Below are positions 54,101-64,000 of a DNA stretch of 64,000 nucleotides, one piece after another (within the stretch, counting starts at the first letter, position 1; every line of letters starts with the position of its first letter). Position numbers and translations under genes: made by a program. Source of the DNA: Mugil cephalus. Its lineage: Eukaryota; Chordata; Actinopteri; Mugiliformes; Mugilidae. The stretch spans positions 4,939,501-5,003,500 of the forward strand of contig NC_061789.1 of assembly GCF_022458985.1 (NCBI RefSeq). Direction: 5' to 3'. The notes below the pieces were generated by a model, which had not been told where the DNA came from, did not search any database, and saw only the letters and a list, made by a program, of their open reading frames with translations.

Positions 54101-56004
54101 ATGGGAGGTTGCTAGATGTTTTTTTTGTGTGTTGTCAAATGATTGTAGTGGAGTTAAAGGTAAAATATTTCCTGATTAAAGTGAAGTAGAAGTGCACAGG
54201 TTGACAATGTCTGGAGTGATACTAAAGTGAGTTTATTTATATCCATTCATTAATTTTCACACAAGAGCAAATAGATGTTAAATTTAACGGCGCACGTGCA
54301 AAACAGATAAAAGACTTAAAAAAAAAAGATTCCTTTGTTGACGCGTCGCAGTTCCTCACATGAATGTCAACTATTCACCCAGACACACCCGGGCGAGGAC
54401 GCGGGGGACACACCACGGGACAGAGAGGAGTGTCCCCCTCTCCTTCCTCTGTCTGAAGGAGTCAGGAATGTGGTTTGTGTGCGACATTCCTAAAGTCACA
54501 CCTTTCTGCTCTTATCAGATGTTTTTTTTTCTTCTTTTTTTAATTTAAATCTTTGAATTAAATGAGAATTCTTGGATTTTTAGGATATTTATTCTCAGGA
54601 AATAATGGAAACTGGGTTTGAAATTAAATCAGAAGGCCAATCCCTTGGATTAAGACAGAATTTATTCACCCACAAGGGAAATTGCTTGTTCATAGTAGCT
54701 TAGTTGCACATTAAAATAAATAAAAAAAAAAAACTCCTGAGAACCACAAGTAAAAAAAGAAAAAATCAAGGTCGGTAAAAATCTAGTAAAATAAAATAAA
54801 AATATTGATACAAATTCTGTAAAATAAAATAAAGATAAAAATCTAAAATAATTCTAAAATAAAAACCAAAATAAAGGTTAAAAAAATACAGATACAATGT
54901 AGCAAAATAAAATAAAATATAAATAAAGGTTAAAAAATCTAGCAAAATAAAATAAAATAAAATAAAGGTAAAAATCTAGTAAAATAAAATATAGGTTAAA
55001 TCTAGTAAAATAAAACAGTATCAGCAAAAATGTACAGAATATTCCATATAAACTAATGCACTAGAATCCAAAACAAATATATCTCATACAACAGGAGAAG
55101 TGATAATAATCTAGAGATGATATGAATGATAAGATCCTTAAAGAACATCTTCATTTTCTCAGATTCAGGCTTATTTGTCATGTGCAGGATGAACACGGGG
55201 ATTAACGAAGTGGACGAGAGAAGTGGGTCATCTCAACCGTAAGTGGCACAAAAACAATTTAGCATTTTTTTTTAACCTCAGCTTTTACCACCTCTGCTTA
55301 AAAAAAGCTCCAACATGTATCTGAGCCCATTCACCGCTGCCTCAGCTGGAGCGTGCAGCTCCTCAAACAGAGGCCCTGCCCCGCCACTCCCTCCTCATTC
55401 TCCCGCAGGTGACAGTCTCAAGTCTTTGGTTTCAGGGCCACGCCTCACCCGAGAAGGGGCCCTAAGTGTTCCACGGTGACTCGGGCCCCCCCTGCCCCCC
55501 CTCGACTTAAAGCAGTGACCCTGAGAGTTGGGCTGCACGGGCCGACTCCACCACAAACAAACAAACTTTCTCTTTTGCAGCAGCGGAATTCAGAAACTCC
55601 CATGCGCTGGCGTATTAAAATGGACTTAGAGCCACGATACACCCCTTAGGTAAAGATACACATCAAACTATTGCGGTTGAGTCGAGGAGTCAGGTGAGGT
55701 GATAGATAAAAAAAAAAGTCATGAGAGCAAATAACGCCGTTCTTTCTCCTTTTAGAGAATGACTGACAGGGCCTCCACTGCCTCCACGGCCTTTGATGGT
55801 GCATTTTTTATTGTGTATTGTCTGGGCAAATACAAACGTAAGGGAGGAAACAACGTGAGGGAAGACAAGAGAGGTGACATAAGAGTGGGGAAACCTGACC
55901 CACAAAAAAAAAAACCCAGAAACACCAGAGGGAAAAAGAGAAAGCGAGAGAGAGAGGGAAGCGTGGACTCACTTGCTTATCTTCACAGGGCTCGTCTTCG
56001 ACAT
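42171..56004 (-). CDS. evpl: Envoplakin
   Basis: Plakin-family linker of desmosomes and the epithelial cornified envelope. Exons in transcription order (minus strand): 55973-56004, 53797-53896, 53556-53710, 53268-53391, 53059-53190, 52931-52972, 52689-52850, 52216-52323, 52037-52132, 51841-51951, 49265-49411, 49027-49181, 48839-48936, 48563-48735, 48307-48485, 46944-47082, 46654-46847, 46415-46565, 46239-46322, 45945-46082, 45756-45851, 42171-45662. All 22 exons stay in frame: 2035 codons plus TAA, against 2033 residues in human EVPL. Order: short N-terminus (MSKTSPVKIS), plakin spectrin-like repeats, an SH3 domain split over 49265-49411 and 49027-49181 (about residues 355-454), more repeats, then a single 3.5-kb exon with the coiled-coil rod (RLEEKEVVHYYRDP repeats), the linker (DPETGKDLSPYDAYL) and one plakin repeat domain (LLEAQAATGGIVD, LLNAQKAFTGVEDP). 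That repeat domain excludes periplakin, which has only the linker. The splice donor at 53267 (gttcgt) is weak. Confidence 0.95.
45996..46040 (-). repeat. Trinucleotide repeat coding an Asp/Glu tract in envoplakin
   Basis: An imperfect (ATC/GTC)n run on the plus strand reads on the minus strand as EDDNDDEDDDDDE inside exon 45945-46082. It lies in the segment that joins the plakin domain to the rod. The corresponding human segment, as I recall it, has no such run. Confidence 0.8.
47594..48076. mobile_element. TTAA-flanked piggyBac-like MITE in an evpl intron
   Basis: The left end TTAACCTCTTGAGACCC (47594) and right end GGATCTCAGGAGGTTAA (ending 48076) are inverted copies, each bounded by TTAA, the target of piggyBac-type transposases. 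There is no transposase. Inside, GTCCTCATACAGGGACA near the left end has a diverged inverted partner (CTGTGTCCACATACAGAGAC) at about 47890. Confidence 0.6.
49412..51840 (-). other. Large evpl intron between the SH3-encoding exon and the exon 51841-51951
   Basis: Apart from the nested element at 49555-50460 this 2.4-kb intron holds a short tandem run of TTTTGCCCA units at about 51340-51380. The rest is unclassified sequence with no exon seen. Confidence 0.55.
49555..50460. mobile_element. Inverted-repeat-bounded element carrying a nested long-TIR MITE
   Basis: TTCATTAGGTACACTAGT at about 49560 is inverted as ACTAGTGTACCTAATG at about 50438, defining an element of about 900 bp. A related solo end (CATTAGGTACACTAGTGAC) is at about 51643. 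Inside it, 49742-50268 is itself nearly palindromic: AAGGGATAAGCCACCC / GGGTGGCATATCCCTTTAA, GGCATTGTCCTAATC / GATTAGGACAATGCC, GGCAGATATAGAATTGGGAC / GTCCCAAATCTATATCTGCC, CACCTGAAAACC / GGTTTTCAGGTG. The inner element ends in CCCTTTAA, suggesting a TTAA-targeting family. Confidence 0.6.
52512..52625. repeat. Dispersed repeat, copy 2 (shared with 31000-31135)
   Basis: ATTGAAATCAGAAGAAAGTTA followed by GCATGCAGCATTTACTCAAA, CACAACTTGTGTACCGAGCT and CTGCTGTCCCATAT matches the copy in the myh10 intron in the same order. Confidence 0.6.
53897..55972 (-). other. First intron of evpl with a retroposon-like tail and A-rich repeat
   Basis: No exon was seen. At about 54645-54715 the phrase AGACAGAATTTATTCACCCA then CAAGGGAAATTGCTTG resembles a common fish retroposon end. 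It is followed at about 54715-55020 by an array of TAAAATAAAATAAA and AAAATCTAGTAAAATAAA units. The rest is unclassified. Confidence 0.5.
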
Positions 56005-56290
56005 CTCTGAGGGAGTCTGTGCGCCGGAGTAACCTGAGTCCAAGTGTGTCTCTTCTCCAGCTCCACTCTTCCCCTTTTCTCGACTCCCTTCTCGTCTCGC
56101 TCCCTCTTGCTGCGGAGAGACTCCCCTTCGAGCGTTAAGGAGCGTCCACCTGTCTCAGCTCCTCCCCGGGGAGGACAGGTGTGTCGTCAGGAGGAGCAGA
56201 CCGGGCGGACCTGTTCCACGCCGCCGCCGCCGCCGCCTCCTCCTCCTCCTCCTCCTCCTCCTCCCGGTCACAGTCCCCGCTTCACACTCT
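56005..56290 (-). promoter_or_regulatory. Candidate evpl promoter and 5' UTR (GC-rich, TATA-less)
   Basis: Immediately upstream (minus strand) of the evpl ATG at 56002-56004. The block is GC-rich with many CpGs and includes a (CCG)n(TCC)n run at 56221-56264. No TATA box was seen. Start site not determined. Confidence 0.4.
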
Positions 56291-59137
56291 CCGGGAGGTT
56301 TTTTTTTTTTTTTTTGCTTCCAGCCATTTATTCTGGAGACTTCTAAGAAATGTTTTTTTTTCTCTTCTTAAACCAGAAACAACATCGTGATATTTCTGTA
56401 CATTTTGAATCACGCAACTAAGATAATAATTCCTCTTTTTAAGTTTCTGCGTCGGAGCATTTGACTCGTTTTAAGTGTTTTGTTCCCAGAGTTAAAGTTA
56501 TTGAGTTAAAAGCTTAAAATCAGAACCAGCAGTATCTTAAAGGTGCATTAAAAAAATAAAACGCATCCAGATCCCTTTCACATCCTAATATTATATTAAG
56601 CAAATATAATCTGATCTATTAATATGGACTAAACTGTTGCACTGATACATATTTTCCTTATATCAATAAAAAAATGTTATTATTTTGTATAAAAACACTC
56701 ACTTTGAGATTTACTTGAGGCTAAAAAAGTGTTTCAAGCCAAATTTTCCTCTTCTATTGGCAGATATTTGCATATTAAGTAATATATTCTTTTTCTTGTT
56801 TTATTTTTCTATTTTTTTTTGTTGCGTTTTGATTTTTTTTTTTTTTTTTTTTTTAACAGTGTACAAGGCCCTTGCTTCAGGCAACAAAAGATGCAGCAGG
56901 ACATTATTAAAGCACTTTCTACGAGGAGGAATGTAGTTAAACGAGTCGCTCAGGCCCTTATGACTGAGACCATCGTTACCACTCACTCATTGTTTGGTTT
57001 AAAAGCTTAAAAATCTGGATCTTTTTTTTTTTTTAAATGATTGTATGAAAAGCAGAAAGGATCCGAAGAAGAAAACTTTAATTTAAAACTGGGAAAAGAG
57101 TAAATACGTGCATGTGTGTGTGTGTTATTAACCGTGTCTGTGTTTCACTCAGAGTGGTGAAGGATGGTATCTCTCCGTGGTTATCAGACACACGCCCTGT
57201 GAAATTACCCTGCAGGAGTCAAGGTCTAACGCCAGGAATGCAAACGTCACCTCCTGCCAAAAGGCTGAAACTGTGCAGTTGCATGCGCATAATCTCGGCT
57301 AGGAGTGTATGTGTTTGTGTTGGGGCCGAAGTCAGGTATGCAGAAAGAATAGGAAGGCGGAGAGGAGGGAGCTGCAGCCGAGGCGAACAATGCGACCTCT
57401 TTACGCATCGGTTGGAGAGTTGGAGATGGCTTCGGTGTGACGCTGCGTCTCATGCTTGCGGTGGGTGTGTTTGACGCACACCCGGCGGAGAACCAGCGCC
57501 CACATACCTGTCGGGGAGAGGGACGGGCTGAGGAGGAGGTGGAGGAGGAGGAGGAGGAGGAGGGATAATAAGTTAAAAGGAACTGACAGCTCAGAGAAAG
57601 AGAGTGGAGGGACAAGAAAGGCAACTGAAAAGTGGCCTCAGGGTTATCACACCTGGCCTTGATCTTTGTCTGCTTTTCTTTTGTTAAAAGCCGTGCAATT
57701 AATCAAATGGAGAAAGAAGTAACAGTGAAGAGGAGTTTCATCACGTTTTAAAAACAAAAATGAAGCTAAAAAAAACTGCTGCAGTTCCTCAAATGTCCAC
57801 TAGAGGCTGGTTCAATATCCACAGTCCTCCGAGCGAATACGTAACAACCGCAACGAGTTTTAGTGTCTTCATCTAACGAGACCATAAATGAAGTCAGTGA
57901 TTAAAGTTATGCATAATTAAAGGTGTAGCTTAGTGACTCACCGGTTGCTAACCGTCCGGCGTGCTCCGCTTACGCTGCACCTTTTCTGACCATTGTTACA
58001 ATTAGCAAGGACTTAGTTGAAACCGGGCAACGCCAAGGGCGACCGGAGGCGCCACACCGAGCTACAAATTTTTTTTTAAATAAAAAATTTTTCTTCTTAA
58101 GCTTTATTCGGACAAGTATACTTAAGAAAACAATGCGTCTGCGAAGCGTTCTCAGCTATCTAGGTCGTGCTAATCCAAAAAAAGGCAACTGGACTGGTTT
58201 AGTTGCCTTTCTTTAAAACGTCTCTCGGACAGAAAACAATGAGACAGTTGTGTTTCTGTGTATACAACAGCATGCATGAAAATATAACACAAAGGTACAA
58301 AAAAAAAGGCGCCAGGGAAACTACGACAAACTGAACGGGCAATATAGAAGAATTAACCAAGTAAATAAATACATGAAACTGTTATGAAAGCTTAAATAAA
58401 TCTTAGGTTTCAATTGGTTTGTGGCTAATGTTGCCAGATACTGTTTGGTTAGTTGGAAGAAATCGGTTTCTTTTTTGAAAAATTTGGCTCAATGAATATA
58501 AAATTTGGTTAAAATGACAAGCAAATTGATGACATCGTACGATACACCTAACAACCTGTCGAGCGCTAAGTTGTCGCACTAAAAACACTTCATTTATTTT
58601 TGTCGTAGAGGCTAAAACACATAGCTAACAGGGGTCTGGGTGGTTTTAACCAGTCGTGTTTGAGACGGTTTTGGTCGGAGGAACATTTCATCGTAACCTT
58701 TCATCAAGAAAGATGACGGAACAAAGTGTAAAAAGTCAAAAATTAAAGTTAAAACCTTCACTTTCCAAACCTTCAAGAGTCCAATACTCCAAAGTAATCA
58801 CATTAACTATTATTATCACAGGATACGAAGAAAAACCAAATTATTAGCCAACGATAACATGTTTAGTTACTCATCAGAGTCATTTATCTGTGATTTAATT
58901 GTTGATTTCTACATGGAAAGTGTCTTTCCTGGATGGACGGCCCACATGTTTGGATTTGCTCCCACGCTTTTTCCATTTGAGCCGGGAGGGAGGACGGAAC
59001 AACAAAAAGGAAGTGCACCAAGCTGGAATAAATGTGAACACATCTTCATCATCTTTTGTCAATGAATTTGAAGGAAAAACTTGTTTGAAAGCAAACAGAA
59101 AGACTTAAGCTTCCCAGACTGTGGGGAATATTAGACT

Positions 59138-59590
59138 CCAGCCACAACATTATGACCAGGAGTAAGTAAGTGACATTTAAACCATCTTGTGACAATTCAG
59201 TGTTCTGCTCGGAAACTGTAGGACCTGTCATTCACGCAGATGTTACTTAGACATGTAGCACCCACCTAGACCAGACCAGACCAGACCAGACCAGGCAGCC
59301 CCCACCCAATAGTAATGACACTCCTTGAAGGCGGCAGCGAAAACGTTTTAGCAACAACTCAAAAAATCATGAAGAACAGCACAAGGTGTTGACCAGGCCT
59401 CCAAGATCCCTCACCAGACCCCAAACTGATCCAGTATCGGTGGGATGATCCACAGAGGCCCCTCCCCTCAACCCACAGGACCCCCACCAATAACATCCCG
59501 TTACCATGAAACCACCCTCAGAAGGCCCACGTCCATTCCCTGAGTCACAGCCGAAGGTGGGTGGTCATAATGTTATGCCTGATCGAACCA
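59138..59590 (+). mobile_element. Tc1-like element with decayed transposase 3' part (longest copy here)
   Basis: It starts GCCACAACATTATGACCAGG and ends GGTCATAATGTTATGCCTGA. Inside are recognisable remnants of the C-terminal transposase region (AAGGTGTTGACCAGGCCTCC, CCAGTATCGGTGGGATGATC), with a local ACCAG-rich triplication at about 59268-59292. The frame is broken and the element internally deleted. Confidence 0.7.
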
Positions 59591-59987
59591 GCCGCACAAA
59601 TACCTTTGGCTTACCTGAGTGGACACAGCTGCTTATTGACCTGGTCTAGCCCACCTGTTTAAACTCCACATTGCGCAATCGCCTCCAAGATAAGCCGGTC
59701 CAACACCAGTCATCATTCACCTGCACTCAATCACCAACAATCTACCTTTTATTTACTTTATTTCACATGATAACATATGGTTTTCTACTGAATTTAGAGT
59801 TAGGTGCGATTTAAAATGTGTTGCCAGCAGCAGGGTGTGTCCATTGTTACATATCAGAAGAAAGATAGGAAAAAAAAAAGGTCATGTCAGTCATTAAGCT
59901 CTGTAGTATTGACAGTGTGCGTTCCACACATACTTCCAGGTCACAGTTCTGTAAATATGTAGAAAGCAATTTAAATCGGCCGCACCC

Positions 59988-59990
<3 letters not shown>

Positions 59991-60019
<29 letters not shown>
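59991..60019. repeat. (CAG)n microsatellite
   Basis: About nine perfect CAG units in intergenic DNA, no coding context. Confidence 0.9.
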
Positions 60020-60020
<1 letters not shown>

Positions 60021-60811
60021 AGCAGAGAACACTCTCTAATCTGTAATCAGTTTGTCGACCTGTGACCAGGTTTGAGTCTTTGATTGTGTGAGAGTGAAGG
60101 AGGTGGAGCGGCGGCAGGTCGGCCGAGCGGAGACGGCGAACGTGGTCCAAGGAGAAGATATAAAAATCTGAGTCCAAGTAACACAGCCAGCGCGTAAAGT
60201 TGAGCAACCTTTATCAACGATGTGTCACACGTTCGCGAGTTTATGCGACTGTGCTTTCCAAGAGTTTCCCCACTTGTTCTGTTCTGTCCTGTTCTGTCCT
60301 GTGTGATTAAAGCTTTAAAAAAAAAACACTTTTACACATGTTGGAGTTAAATCAAGTGTTGATTCTGCAGGTTTGAACATGTTAAATTTAATACTTTGTA
60401 AGGTTGTGGATTAAATTTAAAACCTACACAAATAGAGAAAATCAAAGACCCACAATAAACTCAGGATATCCCTGGGGGGGCGGGCTGCGAGGAACGGAAA
60501 CGGTTTTATTTCTGCATATGACTAATAGTTATATTCCTTATGTAACACGACGGAACTAACGTAGGCCACCAACGTATTGAACAAAAAAAAAAAAGGCAAA
60601 TGAAGCGGTAATAAATGGATGTAAGGATGTAAGACTCGACTAAATTTGTTTTTTAAGGCCTCAAAATTTAGACTTCCTCATGCCCTTTTCCTTTTTATTT
60701 ATTCTTTTAATAACTAAGCATTGGTTACTCTTTTTGATATCATATTTGGCATTTAGCAAATTTTGATATTTCAAAGTCAGATTCCATAATACTCAGTTTT
60801 TATAAGTCACA

Positions 60812-61145
60812 TGTCTTCAATAGGGGTCTGCAAAGCCGCAAAGTCTCTGGCGGATCAGACATTTTATATATATTTTTTAAATTACCCTCCAATCAATGCA
60901 AATCCAACATATTTAGTAAAAGGATAAATGTATTTACATACATATCTCACTGTATATCTGTATGTTTATGTCAGATATACTCGTTTTTGAATTTTTGAAC
61001 CTGTGTATTATTTAAATATCTTAATATTGAAAGCAAACAACCCCATATATTTATAAATATAGGCTGATTTCAATATAGGACACATATAGTAGGTAGGGGG
61101 GGTTCCTACTTTATCTCTCACCAGTTTGGGGTCCTTGACCTAAAT
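60812..61145. mobile_element. hAT-like non-autonomous element, copy D
   Basis: It begins CATGTCTTCAATAGGGGTCTG and ends with ACACATATAGTAGGTAGGGG, then CAGTTTGGGGTCCTTGACC, in the same order as copy A. Middle portions are deleted. Confidence 0.55.
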
Positions 61146-61634
61146 TGCTACCTGCATCATAAAGGGTTAAAGTCCTGAGATTAATCATCCTTTTCATATT
61201 CATGATTAGTACGTAAATGGATTAAAAGATTTGTGTGACAAAGACAAAACTCAACTATTTTTAGGGCGTTCATGAAGAGGAACACCTTTGTCCCTTAAAG
61301 GTTAACAATGGAACAACTTTAAAATCAGGTTGGTAATAAAAACGAGGCCGACAAGGAAAACGAGTTGCTATAAATCCCGGCAGCAGTGACGAGAAACTAC
61401 AATGACTAAGACTTAAAAGAAAGAACACAACACACAACAGGTTTGATCCTGTTTGTTTTTTGCTACATGTGTTTTGGAAACACTCGAACGTCTCACCCAT
61501 ATTTCCTACTGCTCAAGGCAGGAGCCTCCTCTCATCTTGGGCTGAATAGTTTTGCAAAACCTGACACCTGCTGGACAGTCGAGGTAACAGCACCAGTGTT
61601 TTCTTTAAAAATGAACAGAAGAGACAAGTTTTTT

Positions 61635-62011
61635 TTTTATATTTTGTGGGGTTTATTTTGAAAGATCATGCAGTGCACGTCCACGGTAGGAGCTTAACAT
61701 CACTTTCAATGATACACATGAAAACCAATACAGTTGTAATTACCTAGTACAAAACTTTTAACTACTGAGGAATGTAACAAATTAAATAGTGATAAGAAAA
61801 AAAAAAAAAAAAAAAAAAGTGTGCAACGCCTCTACTGCTGCACTGCAGATCTTAAAAAGGTTCGGATAAAAGGTTGTCGAGTAATCCTGCTGTTTTTGTA
61901 AATACAAAAAAAAAAAATAATAATAATCTGGATAAAAGTAGAAGAACTTAAAAAGACAAAAGAAAAAGCAATAAATTACTTCTTTCAAGTGTGTGTGTGT
62001 GTTTTTTTTTT
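61635..62011 (-). other. ddx5: ddx5 3' UTR and poly(A) signal
   Basis: Follows the ddx5 stop (62012-62014) on the minus strand. AATAAA on the minus strand is TTTATT at 61652-61657. The UTR contains A/T homopolymers (poly-T on the minus strand from 61798). Confidence 0.65.
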
Positions 62012-62860
62012 TTACTGAGAGAACTGAGGAGGCATGGGGTACTGCCCCAGCGGAGGGTGCTGCTGTGGAGCCTGTGCCTGTGGGAAGGGGAACTGGGGGT
62101 GAGTTGTGCCGTTCTGCGTGACGCCCTTGTTGGGGGCGAACTGTTGGGCCTGGAAGTTGGTCTGACCTCCGAAGGCGCCCGTTTGGCCGCCGAAGCTGGA
62201 CTGTCCGTTACCGTTGTAGCTCGCGCCGCTGAAGCCGTTGCTGCTGCCGTTGTTGTTGTTTCCCCCGTAGCCTCCGTTTTGTGAGTTTGAGCCGAAGGCC
62301 TTACTTGGTCCATTGTCAAAGCCTCTACCATTATCCCTGTCCCTAAAACTACCAAAGTCGCGCCTGCCAGAATACCTATCCCGACGGTCGTAATCACCAC
62401 CTCTGCCTCCCCTTGAACGACCTGAAAGGAGCAAAAGACAAATATAAGAAAAAGCGGCACGGCCAGATTGTCTTTTAAATATATATATATATTTATGTTT
62501 TTTTAAAAAAAAAAGTCTGAAAATGTCAAGGTACCAAGAATTGTGATAAAACCTATCCACTTCTCAGAATAAAGAGCAGCAGAAAAGAGTGGCTGCGGGG
62601 TCACAGCACAGTTTCTGTATCTCACCAATTGGATTTACCTCCTCTGTCTTCTGCCATCTGGAGGAGCTTGGGATTGATCGCCTGGTTGGCCTCGCGCAGC
62701 ACAGAGACGAGGTCGCTCGCCTGCCTCATGTTGTTCGGAGTGAAGAAGGTATAGGCAGTGCCCGTCTTTTGGCTTCGAGCCGTTCGGCCAATGCGGTGGA
62801 TATAGTCCTCAGAGTTGTTGGGGTAGTCAAAGTTGATGACAAATTTCACGTCTTCAACAT
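62012..62860 (-). CDS. ddx5: DEAD-box RNA helicase DDX5/p68, C-terminal part (gene continues beyond window)
   Basis: ATP-dependent RNA helicase in splicing, miRNA processing and transcription, mainly nuclear. Two exons on the minus strand: 62639-62860 (74 codons, DVEDVKFVINFDYP to MAEDRG) and the last exon 62012-62421 (GRSRGGRGGDYDRRDRY to YPMPPQFSQ). Splice phases agree (GGA G|gtaaat and ttcag|GT CGT). The first exon carries helicase motif VI (YIHRIGRTAR) and the end of RecA domain 2; the last encodes the low-complexity RGG/Gly-Asn-Gln-rich tail. DLVSVLREANQAINPKLLQ, the RSRG..DRRDRYS segment and the YPMP..SQ ending match DDX5 rather than DDX17. Upstream exons are beyond 64000. Confidence 0.92.
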
Positions 62861-64000
62861 CTGTAAGATTACGTTGCGGTGTGTGGCATAACAAGGAGGA
62901 GGACAACACAAGAGATGTGCGTCGGTGCCAACACGACAACCAGACCAAAAAACAAAAAAAAAAGGGGCAAGTTAGTACTGTACTGAGGCGGGGCGGCTAG
63001 GTTTGCCCACAAGGCTGCAAAAAGACTTGGCATTAAAGACAAAACATTTTACTCCGTGGGGAGACTACGGTGGGAAAAGAGAAAGGATGCACACTCCATT
63101 AGCTTCTAATCCAGTGAAGGTAAAATAAAAACCCTCCCCTGATGAGGGCCACTGCCAGACCACCCTCAGACAGAATGGATCAGCAGTCTTACCATTTCTG
63201 GAGTATGCATTCACTAGTCCATTCCCATTGCAGCACACGCCCAACAAACTCTCAAGTGACCCTCACGGTGTCTCTACACAGTAGAGGCGTCTATGCGCAC
63301 TACTGCCTCCTAGTGGGCTTGAACTACCACTTAAACGTCCCCCTTGTCTTGCACTCTCTTTTCTAAAAGCTCACACTCGGCAGCGAGACTGTAGATCTGA
63401 ACCCGTTTGCAGGATGTCTACAGTGCACCCACTTCTCAGCATGGCATGATTTTTTCCACTTGATCATAATGTCTCTCGTTGGCAGGTCTCGACATGACTT
63501 TGAAACGCAGGCGAGGGAGGAGTGCGAGCTTGGATTTTGTCCAACTGTGTCCAACTAGCATGTCCCACTGTCACCAAAAGCGCCAGTAGCCATGTCATTA
63601 CAGAGGTGAAGTGCATGATCGATCGGACAGACTGCTCTCCAGACAGAAGTTTAGGAAACTGCGACATTAACGCCACCCATGCTTTACGAGTCTGCACAAC
63701 AGAAAGCGCCTTCTAAGTGACTCGAATTACTTGCATTACGGTGCCCAAACATACATGCAAGGCAATAGGAGACAGTGTAGCTGGGCTTTGAGCTGGGACA
63801 GTTAGAGCCTGGGTGTGTGAAGCAGTCCAAACCATTGCCAGAGAACAGACGGGCATGTGGGGGAGGAACTGTGGCCAGCCCTCAACTCGCCCCCCTTTTA
63901 GGCAGGCCAGCGCGCTATGCTGCACTTGGGCCTGGTCACCTCTGTACATCTGCACGACTGGGAGACCCGTGCCTCGCCAGTCAGGACACCTCCAAGAATC
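62861..64000 (-). other. Partial ddx5 intron with unusually high complexity
   Basis: At least 1.14 kb of intron upstream (minus sense) of exon 62639-62860. From about 63000 to the window end it is GC-balanced and free of homopolymers and transposon remnants, unlike other introns here. On the minus strand a strong donor (ATG|gtaagac, exon side ending at 63193) and an acceptor (agcttttag|AAAAGAG, exon side starting at 63363) could bound a cryptic exon of about 171 nt. No frame matching DDX5 was seen in it. Confidence 0.45.

Larger units (their letters stand above)
56291..61634. other. Intergenic region between evpl and ddx5
   Basis: No gene was recognised. Contents: T-rich runs (56300-56316, 56830-56855), a purine-rich (GGA)n run at about 57531-57563, a perfect 10-bp hairpin AAAGGCAACT/AGTTGCCTTT at 58181-58210, a Tc1-like element at 59138-59590, a (CAG)n run at 59991-60019 and an hAT-like fragment at 60812-61145. 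Open frames such as the one at 57112-57474 lack any family resemblance. Confidence 0.55.

Noticed and set aside
42171..56004. Periplakin identity
   Set aside because: Periplakin has only the linker after the rod; here a full plakin repeat domain follows the linker.
57112..57474. 120-codon open frame between evpl and ddx5
   Set aside because: Low-complexity Cys/Val start, no recognisable domain and no regulatory context.
62012..62860. DDX17 identity
   Set aside because: The tail lacks the DDX17-type proline-rich end and instead ends YPMPPQFSQ like DDX5.

Overview
This window looks like a piece of a teleost (ray-finned fish) chromosome. It contains multi-exon vertebrate genes with GT-AG introns, a fish-type AANAT1 sequence, and many intronic and intergenic remnants of DNA transposons of kinds common in fish genomes. 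No bacterial, organellar or viral gene was seen, and no tRNA or rRNA gene was recognised.

Layout. (1) Positions 1-35.6 kb, plus strand: most of a non-muscle myosin II-B heavy chain gene (myh10). It runs from the 28-bp exon just before the P-loop to the stop codon and 3'UTR. The exons encoding about the first 167 residues lie upstream of the window. I could place 38 constitutive exons and two cassette exons. The cassettes match the neuronal B1 (loop 1, 10 aa) and B2 (loop 2, 21 aa) inserts of II-B. B1 uses a GC donor, and both cassettes have UGCAUG (Rbfox-type) motifs nearby. (2) Positions 37.2-38.5 kb, plus strand: a complete three-exon arylalkylamine N-acetyltransferase gene (aanat1 type) with a TATA box, a short upstream promoter region and a poly(A) signal. 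Its C-terminal tail is unusually long. (3) Positions 42.0-56.0 kb, minus strand: a complete 22-exon envoplakin gene (evpl), reconstructed at 2035 codons plus stop. It is tail-to-tail with aanat1. (4) Positions 61.6-64.0 kb, minus strand: the 3' end of ddx5 (p68 DEAD-box RNA helicase), with two exons and part of a long intron of high sequence complexity.

The genes do not form an operon or pathway. They are a conserved-linkage block: AANAT, EVPL and DDX5 are on human chromosome 17q and MYH10 is on 17p. The most distinctive non-coding structures are a 2.6-kb AT-rich tandem array with higher-order periodicity in the last myh10 intron, a smaller array of the same family three introns upstream, several transposon families with readable inverted ends (Tc1-like, hAT-like, TTAA-flanked piggyBac-like), foldback elements, and two short telomere-type arrays in opposite orientation.

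I did not see a wholly new biological system. The best candidates for a second look are the splicing-control architecture around the two myosin cassettes, the C-terminal extension of AANAT, the ddx5 intron, and the higher-order array. All exon boundaries were read by eye from splice consensus, reading frame and family alignment, without a search tool.
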